Shown here piece after piece: positions 24,515 to 31,375 of a stretch of 64,000 nt of DNA. The translations under genes were made by a program, and so were the position numbers. Source of the stretch: CG2-30-36-39 sp964433225 (lineage in GTDB: Bacteria; Patescibacteriota; Microgenomatia; UBA1400; PJMF01); the NCBI GenBank assembly GCA_964433225.1, contig CAYSQA010000003.1, positions 46,105 through 110,104 on the forward strand. The letters run 5' to 3'. The notes beneath the pieces were generated by a model. The model was not told the DNA's origin, did not search any database, and saw nothing but the letters and a program-made list of their open reading frames with translations. Every line of letters begins with the position of its first letter. Within the stretch, counting starts at the first letter, position 1.

Positions 24515-26152
24515 ATGTTTTGGAATTTTTTATCTACAACAGTTCCTAGCACTAGAGAAGAAGTAACTGAAGTGTTACTTAAAAATAGAAAAATAATTGA
24601 TCAAGACTTATTTTTTTCTCCACCAAATCCTTTGGATATTTCAGCCGAACAATTGGGACTAAATATTGAGATGTTAAAGTTAGCTAAAGAGCGAATCTTA
24701 ACTGCTATTAAGCAACAGCAACAGATTTTAGTTTTTGGTGATTATGATGCTGATGGCGTGAGTGCCACAGCCATTTTATGGCAGACTCTCTATGATCTTG
24801 GGGCAAAAGTTACTCCCTTTATTCCTCATCGAGAAAAACATGGCTATGGTTTAACCTCAAAAGCCTTGGCAGAGCTTTATCAGACTGACTTGCCTGATTT
24901 ATTAATCACGGTTGATACTGGGATTGTGGCTAATGAGGCTGTTGCTGATCTACAGTCTAAGGGAATTGATGTTATTATTACCGATCATCATCAACCAGAC
25001 CAAATTTTACCAAACTCATTAGCAATTGTTCATAGTACTAAAATTTGTGGAGCTGCGGTGGCTTGGTCTTTAGTTAGAGAACTGAGTGAAACACAGGCCA
25101 AGAACAATTTAGATTTAGTCGCTTTAGCAACAGTAACAGATTTGATGCCTCTAAAAGGGGTAAATCGGGCTTTTGTTTTTCATGGTTTAAAGGAAATCAA
25201 TAACAATCGTAGAATTGGTTTAGTCGCTTTAAGAGAGGCAGCAGGACTAACTACCAAAACAATTACCGCCATGCATTTGGGCTTTGTTTTAGGTCCAAGG
25301 ATTAATGCCATGGGAAGATTGTCTACTGCCATGGATGCTTTGAGATTGTTGTGCACTAGTAATAAAAAAAGAGCCAGAGTTTTAGCTAGTTTAGTGGATG
25401 ATACTAATCTAGACAGACAACAGTTAACTAATGATTTATACCAACTAGCCAAAGAACAGGTGGATCAGCAACATGATCAATATTTATTAATTGTTCATGC
25501 AGATGATTTCCATGAGGGCATTATTGGTCTGATAGCTGGTAGATTAACGGAAAAGTATGCCAAACCCTCAATTGTAATTAGTACTAAAGGACCGACTGCT
25601 AAGGCTTCAGCTAGATCTGTTCCAGGAATTAATATTACTGAAATTATTAGGACAGCAAGAGAGTTGCTCTTGGAATTTGGTGGGCACCCAATGGCCGCTG
25701 GTTTTGGTTTTGAGCAACCTAGGTTAGAAGCAGTAATTAAACATTTGGTTACTTATGCTAAAGAGAATATTAATCCAGCTTTATTAAAAAAAACTTTGAA
25801 TGTTGAATGTCTATTGCCATTAGCTTTAGTCGATGTAGCTTTGGTGGAAGCAGTTGATCAAATTGCTCCTTTTGGTCAAGGAAACGATCAACCTGTTTTT
25901 GCTTTTCAAGATGTTAGGGTGACTGAAATTAAAAAACTGGGTAAACAGCAAGAACATTTAAAGTTGGGTTTAACCGATGGAGGCGATCAACATGATTTAA
26001 CAGTCATGGCTTGGAGAAGAGCTGATTTGGCAGATAAAATCAAACTTGGTTCATTAGTAAATTTAGCTGGAATTTTAGAAATTAATGAATGGCAAGGAAA
26101 TAAAGCACCTCAATTAATTCTTAGAGATTTACAGTTGGCCGAGGTTGTTTAA
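24515..26152 (+). CDS. recJ: Single-stranded-DNA-specific exonuclease RecJ
   Basis: A 545-aa protein. The DHH phosphoesterase motifs are VFGDYDADGVSATA (D76, D78, D80), LLITVDTGI (D134) and IITDHHQPD (D157-H158-H159). The DHHA1 domain has GGHPMAAGFGFE, and a C-terminal OB-like domain follows (QIAPFGQGNDQPVFAFQ to RDLQLAE). RecJ degrades single strands 5' to 3' in recombination and mismatch repair. The start is ATG 24515. The 3' end overlaps the convergent HAD gene by 24 bp. Confidence 0.95.
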   Translation: MFWNFLSTTVPSTREEVTEVLLKNRKIIDQDLFFSPPNPLDISAEQLGLNIEMLKLAKERILTAIKQQQQILVFGDYDADGVSATAILWQTLYDLGAKVTPFIPHREKHGYGLTSKALAELYQTDLPDLLITVDTGIVANEAVADLQSKGIDVIITDHHQPDQILPNSLAIVHSTKICGAAVAWSLVRELSETQAKNNLDLVALATVTDLMPLKGVNRAFVFHGLKEINNNRRIGLVALREAAGLTTKTITAMHLGFVLGPRINAMGRLSTAMDALRLLCTSNKKRARVLASLVDDTNLDRQQLTNDLYQLAKEQVDQQHDQYLLIVHADDFHEGIIGLIAGRLTEKYAKPSIVISTKGPTAKASARSVPGINITEIIRTARELLLEFGGHPMAAGFGFEQPRLEAVIKHLVTYAKENINPALLKKTLNVECLLPLALVDVALVEAVDQIAPFGQGNDQPVFAFQDVRVTEIKKLGKQQEHLKLGLTDGGDQHDLTVMAWRRADLADKIKLGSLVNLAGILEINEWQGNKAPQLILRDLQLAEVV

Positions 26153-26587
26153 TTGTTCCATTAACTGTTGATTAGAAAAATATTGATAAGCGTTAAAGCC
26201 AGCTGTTGTTGCTGCTCGAATGTGACTTGCTTTATCATCGATAAATAAGCATTGGTTTGATGCTACTTCTTCTTGGTTGCTAATTAAAGAAAAAGCTTGG
26301 GGCTCTTTTTTGGAATAACCTAAGAGATATGAAGAGTAGAGTTGATCAAAGTTTGTCAGGTATTTTTGGGTTAGTTCTGAATCTTTGTCGATTAAATAAA
26401 AAGCTGAAGTGAAAACATTAAGAGAAAGATTGGAGTTTTTTTTGAGAGACAAATAAAAACTTAGTAACTCTTGATTTAAAATTAAGTTATTGGGTAATTC
26501 AATTATTTTTTTTAATTTTTTTTTATTTATGTCATTGTTCTCAAAAACCAAAACTTCAAATAAATCTGTAAATAAGTGCGTAATCAT
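26129..26587 (-). CDS. HAD-like hydrolase, small
   Basis: A 152-aa protein, short for the family (usually about 200-230). Motif I is HLFTDLFEVLV, with one Asp in the nucleophile position, motif II VFTSA, motif III KKEPQAF, and motif IV CLFIDDKASHIRAATTAGF. The cap appears strongly reduced. HAD enzymes remove phosphate from sugars, nucleotides or other metabolites; the substrate is unknown. It may be transcribed with the DsbA-like gene only by read-through, since a terminator (26591-26630) lies directly before its start. GGAGG inside that hairpin is 10 nt before the ATG and could serve as the ribosome site. Confidence 0.7.
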   Translation of the reverse strand: MITHLFTDLFEVLVFENNDINKKKLKKIIELPNNLILNQELLSFYLSLKKNSNLSLNVFTSAFYLIDKDSELTQKYLTNFDQLYSSYLLGYSKKEPQAFSLISNQEEVASNQCLFIDDKASHIRAATTAGFNAYQYFSNQQLMEQLNNLGQL

Positions 26588-26590
26588 ACC

Positions 26591-26630
26591 AAAAAACCTC
26601 CCTCATACTTTATCTTAGCATAAGGGAGGT
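26591..26630 (-). terminator. Terminator of the DsbA-like gene, touching the next start
   Basis: On the reverse strand ACCTCCCT (26630-26623) pairs with AGGGAGGT (26603-26596), followed by six T. Because the HAD ATG (26587) comes 3 bases later, the same hairpin also holds that gene's likely Shine-Dalgarno site. Confidence 0.75.
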
Positions 26631-26645
26631 TGTCTTAGCTTAGAG

Positions 26646-27371
26646 TTAGTTAGCTAAATACTTATCAATGACGGTTTTAACCTGAGTATAAGGTAAAGCA
26701 CCAGAGATAATTTCTTGTGGGCCATCTTTGGTAACCACGATAGTTCCTGGTGTACCAGAGATACCAGCATTCCTACCACCAATGAAATCAGCAGTCACTT
26801 CTTCAGCCATTGATTTATCTTCTAAACAAGATTGAATGTTTACCCCAACCTTGGAAGCGGCAGCAATTAATTTATCTTTACTAAGAGCTTCTCCGCCTTC
26901 AATGGCTGCAGCCTCATAAAGAGAGTCAGTGAATGACCAGAAAGCGTCATTGCCACCAGCCTTTGCGACACACTCAGATGCTTCAGCACTAATCTGAGCC
27001 TGAGGATGGAAACTGAGCGGATAATGTCTATAAACCCAAGCAACTTGGTCACCATATTCTTCCATCACTTTGGTCATGGTTGGATGGAATTTATTACAGA
27101 AAGGACATTCGAAGTCAGAGTATTCAACTAACCAAACCTTTGGTTCGGCAGCACCTCTAACATGATCATCAGCAGTAATTTCTGGCATTTCAGTTACAGT
27201 TGTGGCAGCAGGAGCGTTATCTCCGGCGGCAGTTGGTTGGCCAAATTGTTGGCCAGTGCCTGCATTACCAGACTTAAGTAATTGATTCTCTGTCCAGAGA
27301 GAACCAGCTACAAAACCAGCAATAAAGGCCACTGCACCGATCATAATTTGAGTCAGTGTTTTATTATTCAT
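26646..27371 (-). CDS. DsbA-family thioredoxin-like disulfide oxidoreductase, membrane-anchored
   Basis: A 241-aa protein. An N-terminal transmembrane anchor (about 9-25) and a Gly/Ala/Thr linker precede a DsbA-type fold (about 65-241). The active site is SDFECPFCNKFHP with C89-P-F-C92, then YRHYPLSFHPQAQISAEA and the cis-Pro loop GISGTPGTIV. Members oxidise or isomerise disulfides in exported proteins, which suits the Cys-bearing surface proteins here (for example 52108-52980). A TATAAA-like element and AAAGGTT lie upstream. It is divergent from prmC and followed by a strong terminator. Confidence 0.9.
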   Translation of the reverse strand: MNNKTLTQIMIGAVAFIAGFVAGSLWTENQLLKSGNAGTGQQFGQPTAAGDNAPAATTVTEMPEITADDHVRGAAEPKVWLVEYSDFECPFCNKFHPTMTKVMEEYGDQVAWVYRHYPLSFHPQAQISAEASECVAKAGGNDAFWSFTDSLYEAAAIEGGEALSKDKLIAAASKVGVNIQSCLEDKSMAEEVTADFIGGRNAGISGTPGTIVVTKDGPQEIISGALPYTQVKTVIDKYLAN

Positions 27372-27475
27372 GAGTTAATTAACCTTTCTTTAATTTATAA
27401 TTAATTGTTCTCGGGTAATGCTTTGAATCTATCGTAAAATATGATTTAGGTCAATCCTAACAAGAAAGAAATCCA

Positions 27476-28228
27476 ATGCCTGTAAGATTGCTTACACCTG
27501 TTGAAAAAAATCATTTACTTAGATTTGGCTTTGATCCAGCCAAAATAATTAACTTTGGAGAAAAACCAGTTGAGTATATTACTGGTTTTGCTCGGTTTAT
27601 TGATCAAGATTTAGTAGTTGACCAAAATGTTCTTATTCCTAGAGTTGAAACTGAAGAGTTGGTGGAAAAAATTGTTGATATTTATTGTGATGATAAAAAG
27701 CTGAAGTTTTTGGAAGTGGGAACTGGAAGTGGAGCGATTGGCTTGACAATTTTTAGGAAATTAAGAGCCAAGGGATTTGATGTTGAAGCTCAATTAACTG
27801 ATGTTTCTGAACAGGCTTTGCTTGTAGCTGGTAAAAATTTAGCCAGACTTATTAAAAAACAAGATCAAGCAAAAATTAAATTAACTCAGGCCGATTTATT
27901 AGAAGGGGTTGAAAACCTTACACAGTTTGATTTTTGTGTCGCTAATTTACCATATATTCCTACTCAAAGAATTAACCAATTAGCTAGTTCGGTTAAAGAT
28001 TTTGAACCAGTCTTGGCTCTTGATGGTGGAGTAGACGGCTTGAGAGTGATTGGCAAGTTAATCACTCAACTAGAAGCTAAAAAATTTAATGGCAAGTTAT
28101 TTTTAGAAGTTGATGATACTCATGATGATAAGAAGCTAACTAATTTAACTAGTGGTTTTGAAACTGTTTGGCCAGACCAGTTTGGCAAAAATAGATTTGC
28201 TAGCTTTGATTTTAGAAAAAAAGCTTGA
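27476..28228 (+). CDS. prmC: Peptide chain release factor N5-glutamine methyltransferase (PrmC/HemK)
   Basis: A 250-aa protein. YITGFARFIDQDLVVDQNVLIPRVETEELV is the family's substrate-loop region (given here as two adjacent motifs around residues 34-63). LEVGTGSGAIGL (79-90) is the SAM site and N157-L-P-Y160 the catalytic motif (usually NPPY). It methylates the GGQ glutamine of RF1/RF2. The second residue of the catalytic motif is Leu rather than Pro, a substitution also known in related methyltransferases. The protein is somewhat shorter than typical (about 280), lacking part of the N-terminal helical domain. Confidence 0.88.
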   Translation: MPVRLLTPVEKNHLLRFGFDPAKIINFGEKPVEYITGFARFIDQDLVVDQNVLIPRVETEELVEKIVDIYCDDKKLKFLEVGTGSGAIGLTIFRKLRAKGFDVEAQLTDVSEQALLVAGKNLARLIKKQDQAKIKLTQADLLEGVENLTQFDFCVANLPYIPTQRINQLASSVKDFEPVLALDGGVDGLRVIGKLITQLEAKKFNGKLFLEVDDTHDDKKLTNLTSGFETVWPDQFGKNRFASFDFRKKA

Positions 28229-28261
28229 CAGTTACAGTAAAAAGGATCAAGCTAAAAGTAT

Positions 28262-28402
28262 ATGGTGAGGACGGAGTTTACTTTTTGGAAATTGTTGGTT
28301 TTTTTATTAGTAATGATTTTTATTTTAGCTACAGTTTCTGTTTTTATCTATCTTAGAAATATTGGACTTAATGAGCTTGAACAGGTTGTTTTAAAAAGAT
28401 AA
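28262..28402 (+). CDS. Possible 46-aa single-pass membrane protein
   Basis: An ATG-to-TAA frame of 46 codons with a short basic/acidic N-terminus (MVRTEFTFWK), one strong transmembrane helix (about 11-34) and an amphipathic tail (RNIGLNELEQVVLKR). It fills the spacer after prmC and overlaps the 3' end of the convergent MFS gene by 35 bp. TTGACA at 28225-28230 is a perfect -35 match, but no well-spaced -10 is clear. The hydrophobic composition supports translation; the gene remains tentative. Confidence 0.45.
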   Translation: MVRTEFTFWKLLVFLLVMIFILATVSVFIYLRNIGLNELEQVVLKR

Positions 28403-29543
28403 ACAACCCCAATAACATAATTCCAGCAGCAACAATAAGCATTCCTTCTGGAAAGCTGGTTGAGAGTAAGATTCCGCCAAGAATTGGGCCGATAATTTGA
28501 CTTAAACTACCCAAGGAGTTAGCCACACCCATAATGGCACCTTGTTCATTTTCTGGAGCTTTTCTAGAAATGGCTCCATTTAGAAGTGGTCTGGTAAGAC
28601 CAGTACCAAAAGAAAAGAAGGTCATTAGGGCAAAAAATGGTGTTAATGTTTTGAATAAAGGAGCTAGTAATAAACCAAAAATAATCGATATCATTCCCCA
28701 AAAAATTAGTTTTTCTTCTGTAAATAAATCAATTAGTTTGGGAATAATTTTCATACGTAAAATAATGCTGATTAAACCAATATAAGCCAAGATGTAGCCA
28801 GTGACTTTGGCAGTTAAATCTAATTTCATTGCTCCATAAACAGCAAAATTTGCTGTCCAAGTGACATGAGCTAAAGAATAAAAGAAAAATTGCCACAAGG
28901 CCGAGCTTGTTTGCTGGGTAAATAAGTATTTTTTAAATGGAGTTGGGTCCAAGATTTTAACCTCTTTAAAAGAAAATTTTTGATGAGTTTTGGTGACGGT
29001 CTCAGGCAGAAAAAAGTAAGTTAGTAAGATACTGATGGCAGAAATTCCAGCCGCCAATAAAGCTGGGAGAGCAAAGCTAAATTGTGATAGGTAGCCACCA
29101 ATTGCTGGACCAATTAAAAAGCCAATTCCAAAAGCGGCCCCACTTAGCCCAAAAGCCTTACTTCTATCTTGCTGAGTGGTGATATCACTAATATAAGCCT
29201 GAGCAATAGTAAAATTACTGCCCAAAATACCATCGATTGATCTAGATAAAAAAATTAACCACAGTGAATTAGAAAAAGCTAAAACAATAAAGCTTAAAGT
29301 AGTTGAAAGTTGAGAAATTATTAATAAAGGTCTACGACCATAAGCGTCACTTAGTTTTCCCATGATTGGGCTAGTAATAAATTGAAACAAAGAAAAACAA
29401 GTTAACAGTAGGCCAATAATAAATGGTGAGGCACCATAAGTTTGGGCATAAAAAGGTAAAAATGGCAGAATTAAAGAAAAACCCAAGACTTCAGTCACTT
29501 GAATCAAAAACACAATCATTAATCTACGATCAAGTTTTTTCAT
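28368..29543 (-). CDS. Major facilitator superfamily transporter (DHA1/TetA-like)
   Basis: A 391-aa protein with 12 helices. GFSLILPFLPFYA in helix 1 and motif A GKLSDAYGRRPLLI between helices 2 and 3 are typical of drug:H+ antiporter family 1 (tetracycline/multidrug exporters). FGIGFLIGPAIGGYLSQF in helix 5 resembles motif C, the antiporter motif. The C-terminal half repeats the pattern (FGTGLTRPLLNGAISRKAPENEQG). The substrate cannot be read from sequence. It lies 5 bp behind the nuclease gene on the same strand, so the two probably share a transcript. Confidence 0.85.
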   Translation of the reverse strand: MKKLDRRLMIVFLIQVTEVLGFSLILPFLPFYAQTYGASPFIIGLLLTCFSLFQFITSPIMGKLSDAYGRRPLLIISQLSTTLSFIVLAFSNSLWLIFLSRSIDGILGSNFTIAQAYISDITTQQDRSKAFGLSGAAFGIGFLIGPAIGGYLSQFSFALPALLAAGISAISILLTYFFLPETVTKTHQKFSFKEVKILDPTPFKKYLFTQQTSSALWQFFFYSLAHVTWTANFAVYGAMKLDLTAKVTGYILAYIGLISIILRMKIIPKLIDLFTEEKLIFWGMISIIFGLLLAPLFKTLTPFFALMTFFSFGTGLTRPLLNGAISRKAPENEQGAIMGVANSLGSLSQIIGPILGGILLSTSFPEGMLIVAAGIMLLGLFIFLKQPVQAH

Positions 29544-29548
29544 AGAAT

Positions 29549-30415
29549 TTAAAGAATAATACTTTCTTCTGGGAGATCTTTACCTTGAGGAAGAATATAG
29601 ATATCTTGATTATAGCCACCTACACCAACAAATTCAGCCTCACCTTTAATAATTTTTTCAAAAGGTTTGCAGGCATAACAACCGTTTTCTCCTTCTGGAC
29701 AACGAAAACGATTGAGTTGACGAGCTAGTTTAATTTCTTTAGCTACTTTTAAAACCTTATTATAAGCTTCTTTTTCTTCTGGTAAAGTCACCTCTTCTGG
29801 TTTGTCATTTTGACCTAAATACCAATAACTGATTTTGGCCACTTGTCTTTTTTGGGTATTACTGACTAGGAGTAAATAGATTGGTAGCTGTAATGAGTCT
29901 GTTTTTTCTTTGTTTTTACTGGTTTTAAAATCAACAATATGAACGGCATCAATATCAGGTAAATACTGCAGCCAGTCTATTTTTCCACAAAGAATAATCC
30001 CGTCATCTTCAGATAGCCAATAATGAGGTAGTTCTTCTTTGATTTTTACGGTTAACTGCGACACTGGACCAGGATTATTGATTACTTTCCTGATCATTTC
30101 TTCCCCTCGTTGCTTAAATTTTCTCTCGGTTTCTTCGTCTAAAAAACTACCTTTTTTGCCACCGATTTTTTGCCAAACTTGATCAAATTTATCTAACAGT
30201 GATGTCTTTAATCTTTGATCTGTGGGCAAATTAGACAGTGATTCAATTACTTCATGAACAGCTTGGCCCAAAGCTAAAGCTGGAGCCATGATTTGAATTT
30301 TATGGCCAGATTCTGGATTTTTATAAACATTTTTAAGGTAATAAGCTCTGGGGCATTGTTGAAAATCACTGATAGAAGAGTGAGATACCCAGACAGCAGA
30401 ATATTTATCAGGCAT
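29549..30415 (-). CDS. PD-(D/E)XK nuclease with predicted Fe-S cluster (RecB/AddB/Cas4-like)
   Basis: A 288-aa protein from ATG 30415; the longer in-frame extension to 30646 is a low-complexity Leu/Asn tract and is rejected. The nuclease signature is GQAVHEVIE (H54), CGKIDWL (D147), VHIVDFKTSK (D162, K164) and QLPIYLLL (Q176, Y180). C21, C239, C246 and C249 match the four-cysteine arrangement of AddB- and Cas4-type nucleases, in which the first Cys is far upstream and ties a 4Fe-4S cluster. Most relatives belong to helicase-nucleases; here it is free-standing, with no cas genes in the window, so a repair role is more likely. TACAGT with a preceding TG (30422-30427, reverse strand) lies 6 nt before the ATG. 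Confidence 0.85.
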   Translation of the reverse strand: MPDKYSAVWVSHSSISDFQQCPRAYYLKNVYKNPESGHKIQIMAPALALGQAVHEVIESLSNLPTDQRLKTSLLDKFDQVWQKIGGKKGSFLDEETERKFKQRGEEMIRKVINNPGPVSQLTVKIKEELPHYWLSEDDGIILCGKIDWLQYLPDIDAVHIVDFKTSKNKEKTDSLQLPIYLLLVSNTQKRQVAKISYWYLGQNDKPEEVTLPEEKEAYNKVLKVAKEIKLARQLNRFRCPEGENGCYACKPFEKIIKGEAEFVGVGGYNQDIYILPQGKDLPEESIIL

Positions 30416-30421
30416 GGAGCT

Positions 30422-30427
30422 ACTGTA
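30422..30427 (-). promoter_or_regulatory. Extended -10 (TG-T-TACAGT), leaderless spacing, for the Fe-S nuclease
   Basis: TACAGT ends 6 nt before ATG 30415 on the reverse strand, and TG one base upstream makes an extended -10. It supports the short start rather than the long frame. Confidence 0.4.
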
Positions 30428-30595
30428 ACATAAAACTAATAAAGATAAAATTAGTTTGAAGTTTAGGTTCAAAAAACTGCAAAATTTATTTAATAAATGA
30501 TAGTTTTTTATATTTTTTGATCTATTTATGATAGAATATATTTTTAATGACAGAAGAAAAATCCCCAATAAGAATTTTTGCAAGAAAGAGTAATC

Positions 30596-31009
30596 ATGAC
30601 TGAACATCAAGAAAAATTTAGAGTTTTTTTGGCTGAAGATAACCAAGATTGGATTTCTGAACTAAGCAAGATGATTGATGAAATTGGTGGTATTTTGGTG
30701 GAAACGGCAACTACCTTAGAGTCAGCCATAGCAGTAATGTCTAGGCTTGAAGAATTAAAAATTGATTTGATTATTTTGGGTGGAAGTCTGGATGAGGGTT
30801 ATCAACCAGGGGGGCCAGATTCCTTGGCTATTTTAATTTTATTACTTAGAGAACAAATTCAAAATCCTAGTTTAAACAAAATAAAAACAGTAGCTTTTTC
30901 TGGTGATGTGCTGACTAGATTAAGTGAACATGTTGACAAAGACGTGCCAAAATGGCGTTATGAGGAGCTTGCTCCAGCTATTATTGAGTTAATGAGTCGA
31001 AAACAATAA
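30596..31009 (+). CDS. Receiver-like domain protein lacking the phosphoacceptor Asp
   Basis: A 137-aa single-domain protein. The acidic pair of CheY-like receivers is present (FLAEDN, E14-D15), as is the helix/strand order ending in VAFSG. At the end of strand 3 the sequence is DLIILGGSLDEG, with Gly62 where the phosphorylated Asp should be, and no clear KP lysine follows. It therefore looks like a pseudo-receiver: a protein-protein module not controlled by phosphorylation. The ATG at 30596 follows AAGAAAGAG. A short frame (30547-30603, MTEEKSPIRIFA...) overlaps its start out of frame. No partner kinase is adjacent; the nearest two-component genes are at 31376-32690. Confidence 0.7.
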   Translation: MTEHQEKFRVFLAEDNQDWISELSKMIDEIGGILVETATTLESAIAVMSRLEELKIDLIILGGSLDEGYQPGGPDSLAILILLLREQIQNPSLNKIKTVAFSGDVLTRLSEHVDKDVPKWRYEELAPAIIELMSRKQ

Positions 31010-31019
31010 TATTTTTATA

Positions 31020-31040
31020 TTTGATCCCGGGCTAGGATTC
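31020..31040. repeat. Copy of tRNA-Gln 3' segment (21-bp direct repeat, copy 1)
   Basis: Identical to 31225-31245, which covers the 3' acceptor strand and part of the T-arm of tRNA-Gln (contains GATCCCGGGCTAGGATTC). Identity stops at both ends, so the copy is a fragment, not a second tRNA. The two copies are 205 bp apart and bracket a palindrome. Confidence 0.85.
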
Positions 31041-31074
31041 ACGACTTCGCTCGCTAGCAATCTTGGCTCGCTTC

Positions 31075-31151
31075 GCATGTATTAACCAGGTTTGGCGAAT
31101 TATTTTTTATTCTATTCATTTTTGCTCGCCAAACTTGGTGGCCGAACATGC
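31075..31151. repeat. Large imperfect palindrome between the tRNA repeats
   Basis: GCATGT (31075-31080) pairs with ACATGC (31146-31151), and ACCAGGTTTGGCGA (31085-31098) with TCGCCAAACTTGGT (31126-31139), with a single G-T style mismatch and a 27-nt T-rich loop. Flanking CGCT/TCGC-rich sequence adds weaker complementarity. It resembles a REP-like mobile hairpin or a folded small RNA. Confidence 0.6.
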
Positions 31152-31192
31152 TCGTTTTACTCGCTGTTCTGCTAACTATGAGAATAAAACAC

Positions 31193-31218
31193 AAAAAAAT
31201 TCCCTGATTGGGAATTTT
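31193..31218 (-). terminator. Terminator of tRNA-Gln
   Basis: AAAATTCCC (31196-31204) pairs with GGGAATTTT (31210-31218) around TGATT. On the reverse strand it is followed by a run of seven T, 11 bases after the tRNA 3' end. It may also work weakly on the plus strand. Confidence 0.75.
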
Positions 31219-31224
31219 CTGTGT

Positions 31225-31245
31225 TTTGATCCCGGGCTAGGATTC
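31225..31245. repeat. 21-bp direct repeat, copy 2 (inside tRNA-Gln 3' end)
   Basis: The parent copy of the segment found at 31020-31040. It spans five bases past the tRNA 3' end through the acceptor strand into the T-arm. Confidence 0.85.
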
Positions 31246-31299
31246 GAACCTAGGACAACAGGGTCAGAACCTGTGATGATGCCACTTCACTACCCGGGA
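31230..31299 (-). tRNA. tRNA-Gln (anticodon CTG)
   Basis: A reverse-strand cloverleaf. Acceptor TCCCGGG/CCCGGGA (7 bp), D-arm with AGTGAAGTGGCAT, anticodon stem ACAGG/CCTGT around TTCTGAC with anticodon CTG, and T-arm CCTAG-GTTCGAATC-CTAG. The next base would be T as discriminator, which is unusual for tRNA-Gln (normally G), and no CCA is encoded. Its 3' part is duplicated 205 bp away. Confidence 0.93.
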
Positions 31300-31375
31300 T
31301 TTTTCAGTTTTTTTTCAGCTTTGTGTAATAAGCTTATTTCAAAGAACAAGTAGATAGTATACCAGAGGAATCAGT

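Larger units (their letters stand above)
31010..31375. other. Non-coding spacer with tRNA-Gln and a palindromic element
   Basis: 366 bp without a convincing protein gene. It holds, in order, a copied tRNA-Gln segment (31020-31040), a palindromic region of higher GC (31041-31180), a terminator (31193-31218), tRNA-Gln (31230-31299) and the promoter/ribosome-site region of the response regulator. A 96-codon frame crosses it on the plus strand, but it reads through the tRNA and is rejected. Confidence 0.7.

Noticed and set aside
29549..30646. Long form of the Fe-S nuclease with 77 extra N-terminal residues
   Set aside because: The extension is Leu/Ser/Asn-rich low complexity, crosses the divergent promoter region, and the family N-terminus (SISDFQQCPRAYYL) follows ATG 30415 directly.
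31020..31245. Active integrated element in tRNA-Gln
   Set aside because: Only about 180 bp lie between the repeats, with no integrase or cargo gene, so at most a scar or mini-element is supported.
31063..31353. 96-codon plus-strand frame across the tRNA-Gln region
   Set aside because: It translates the antisense of a clear tRNA and a palindrome, with no ribosome site.
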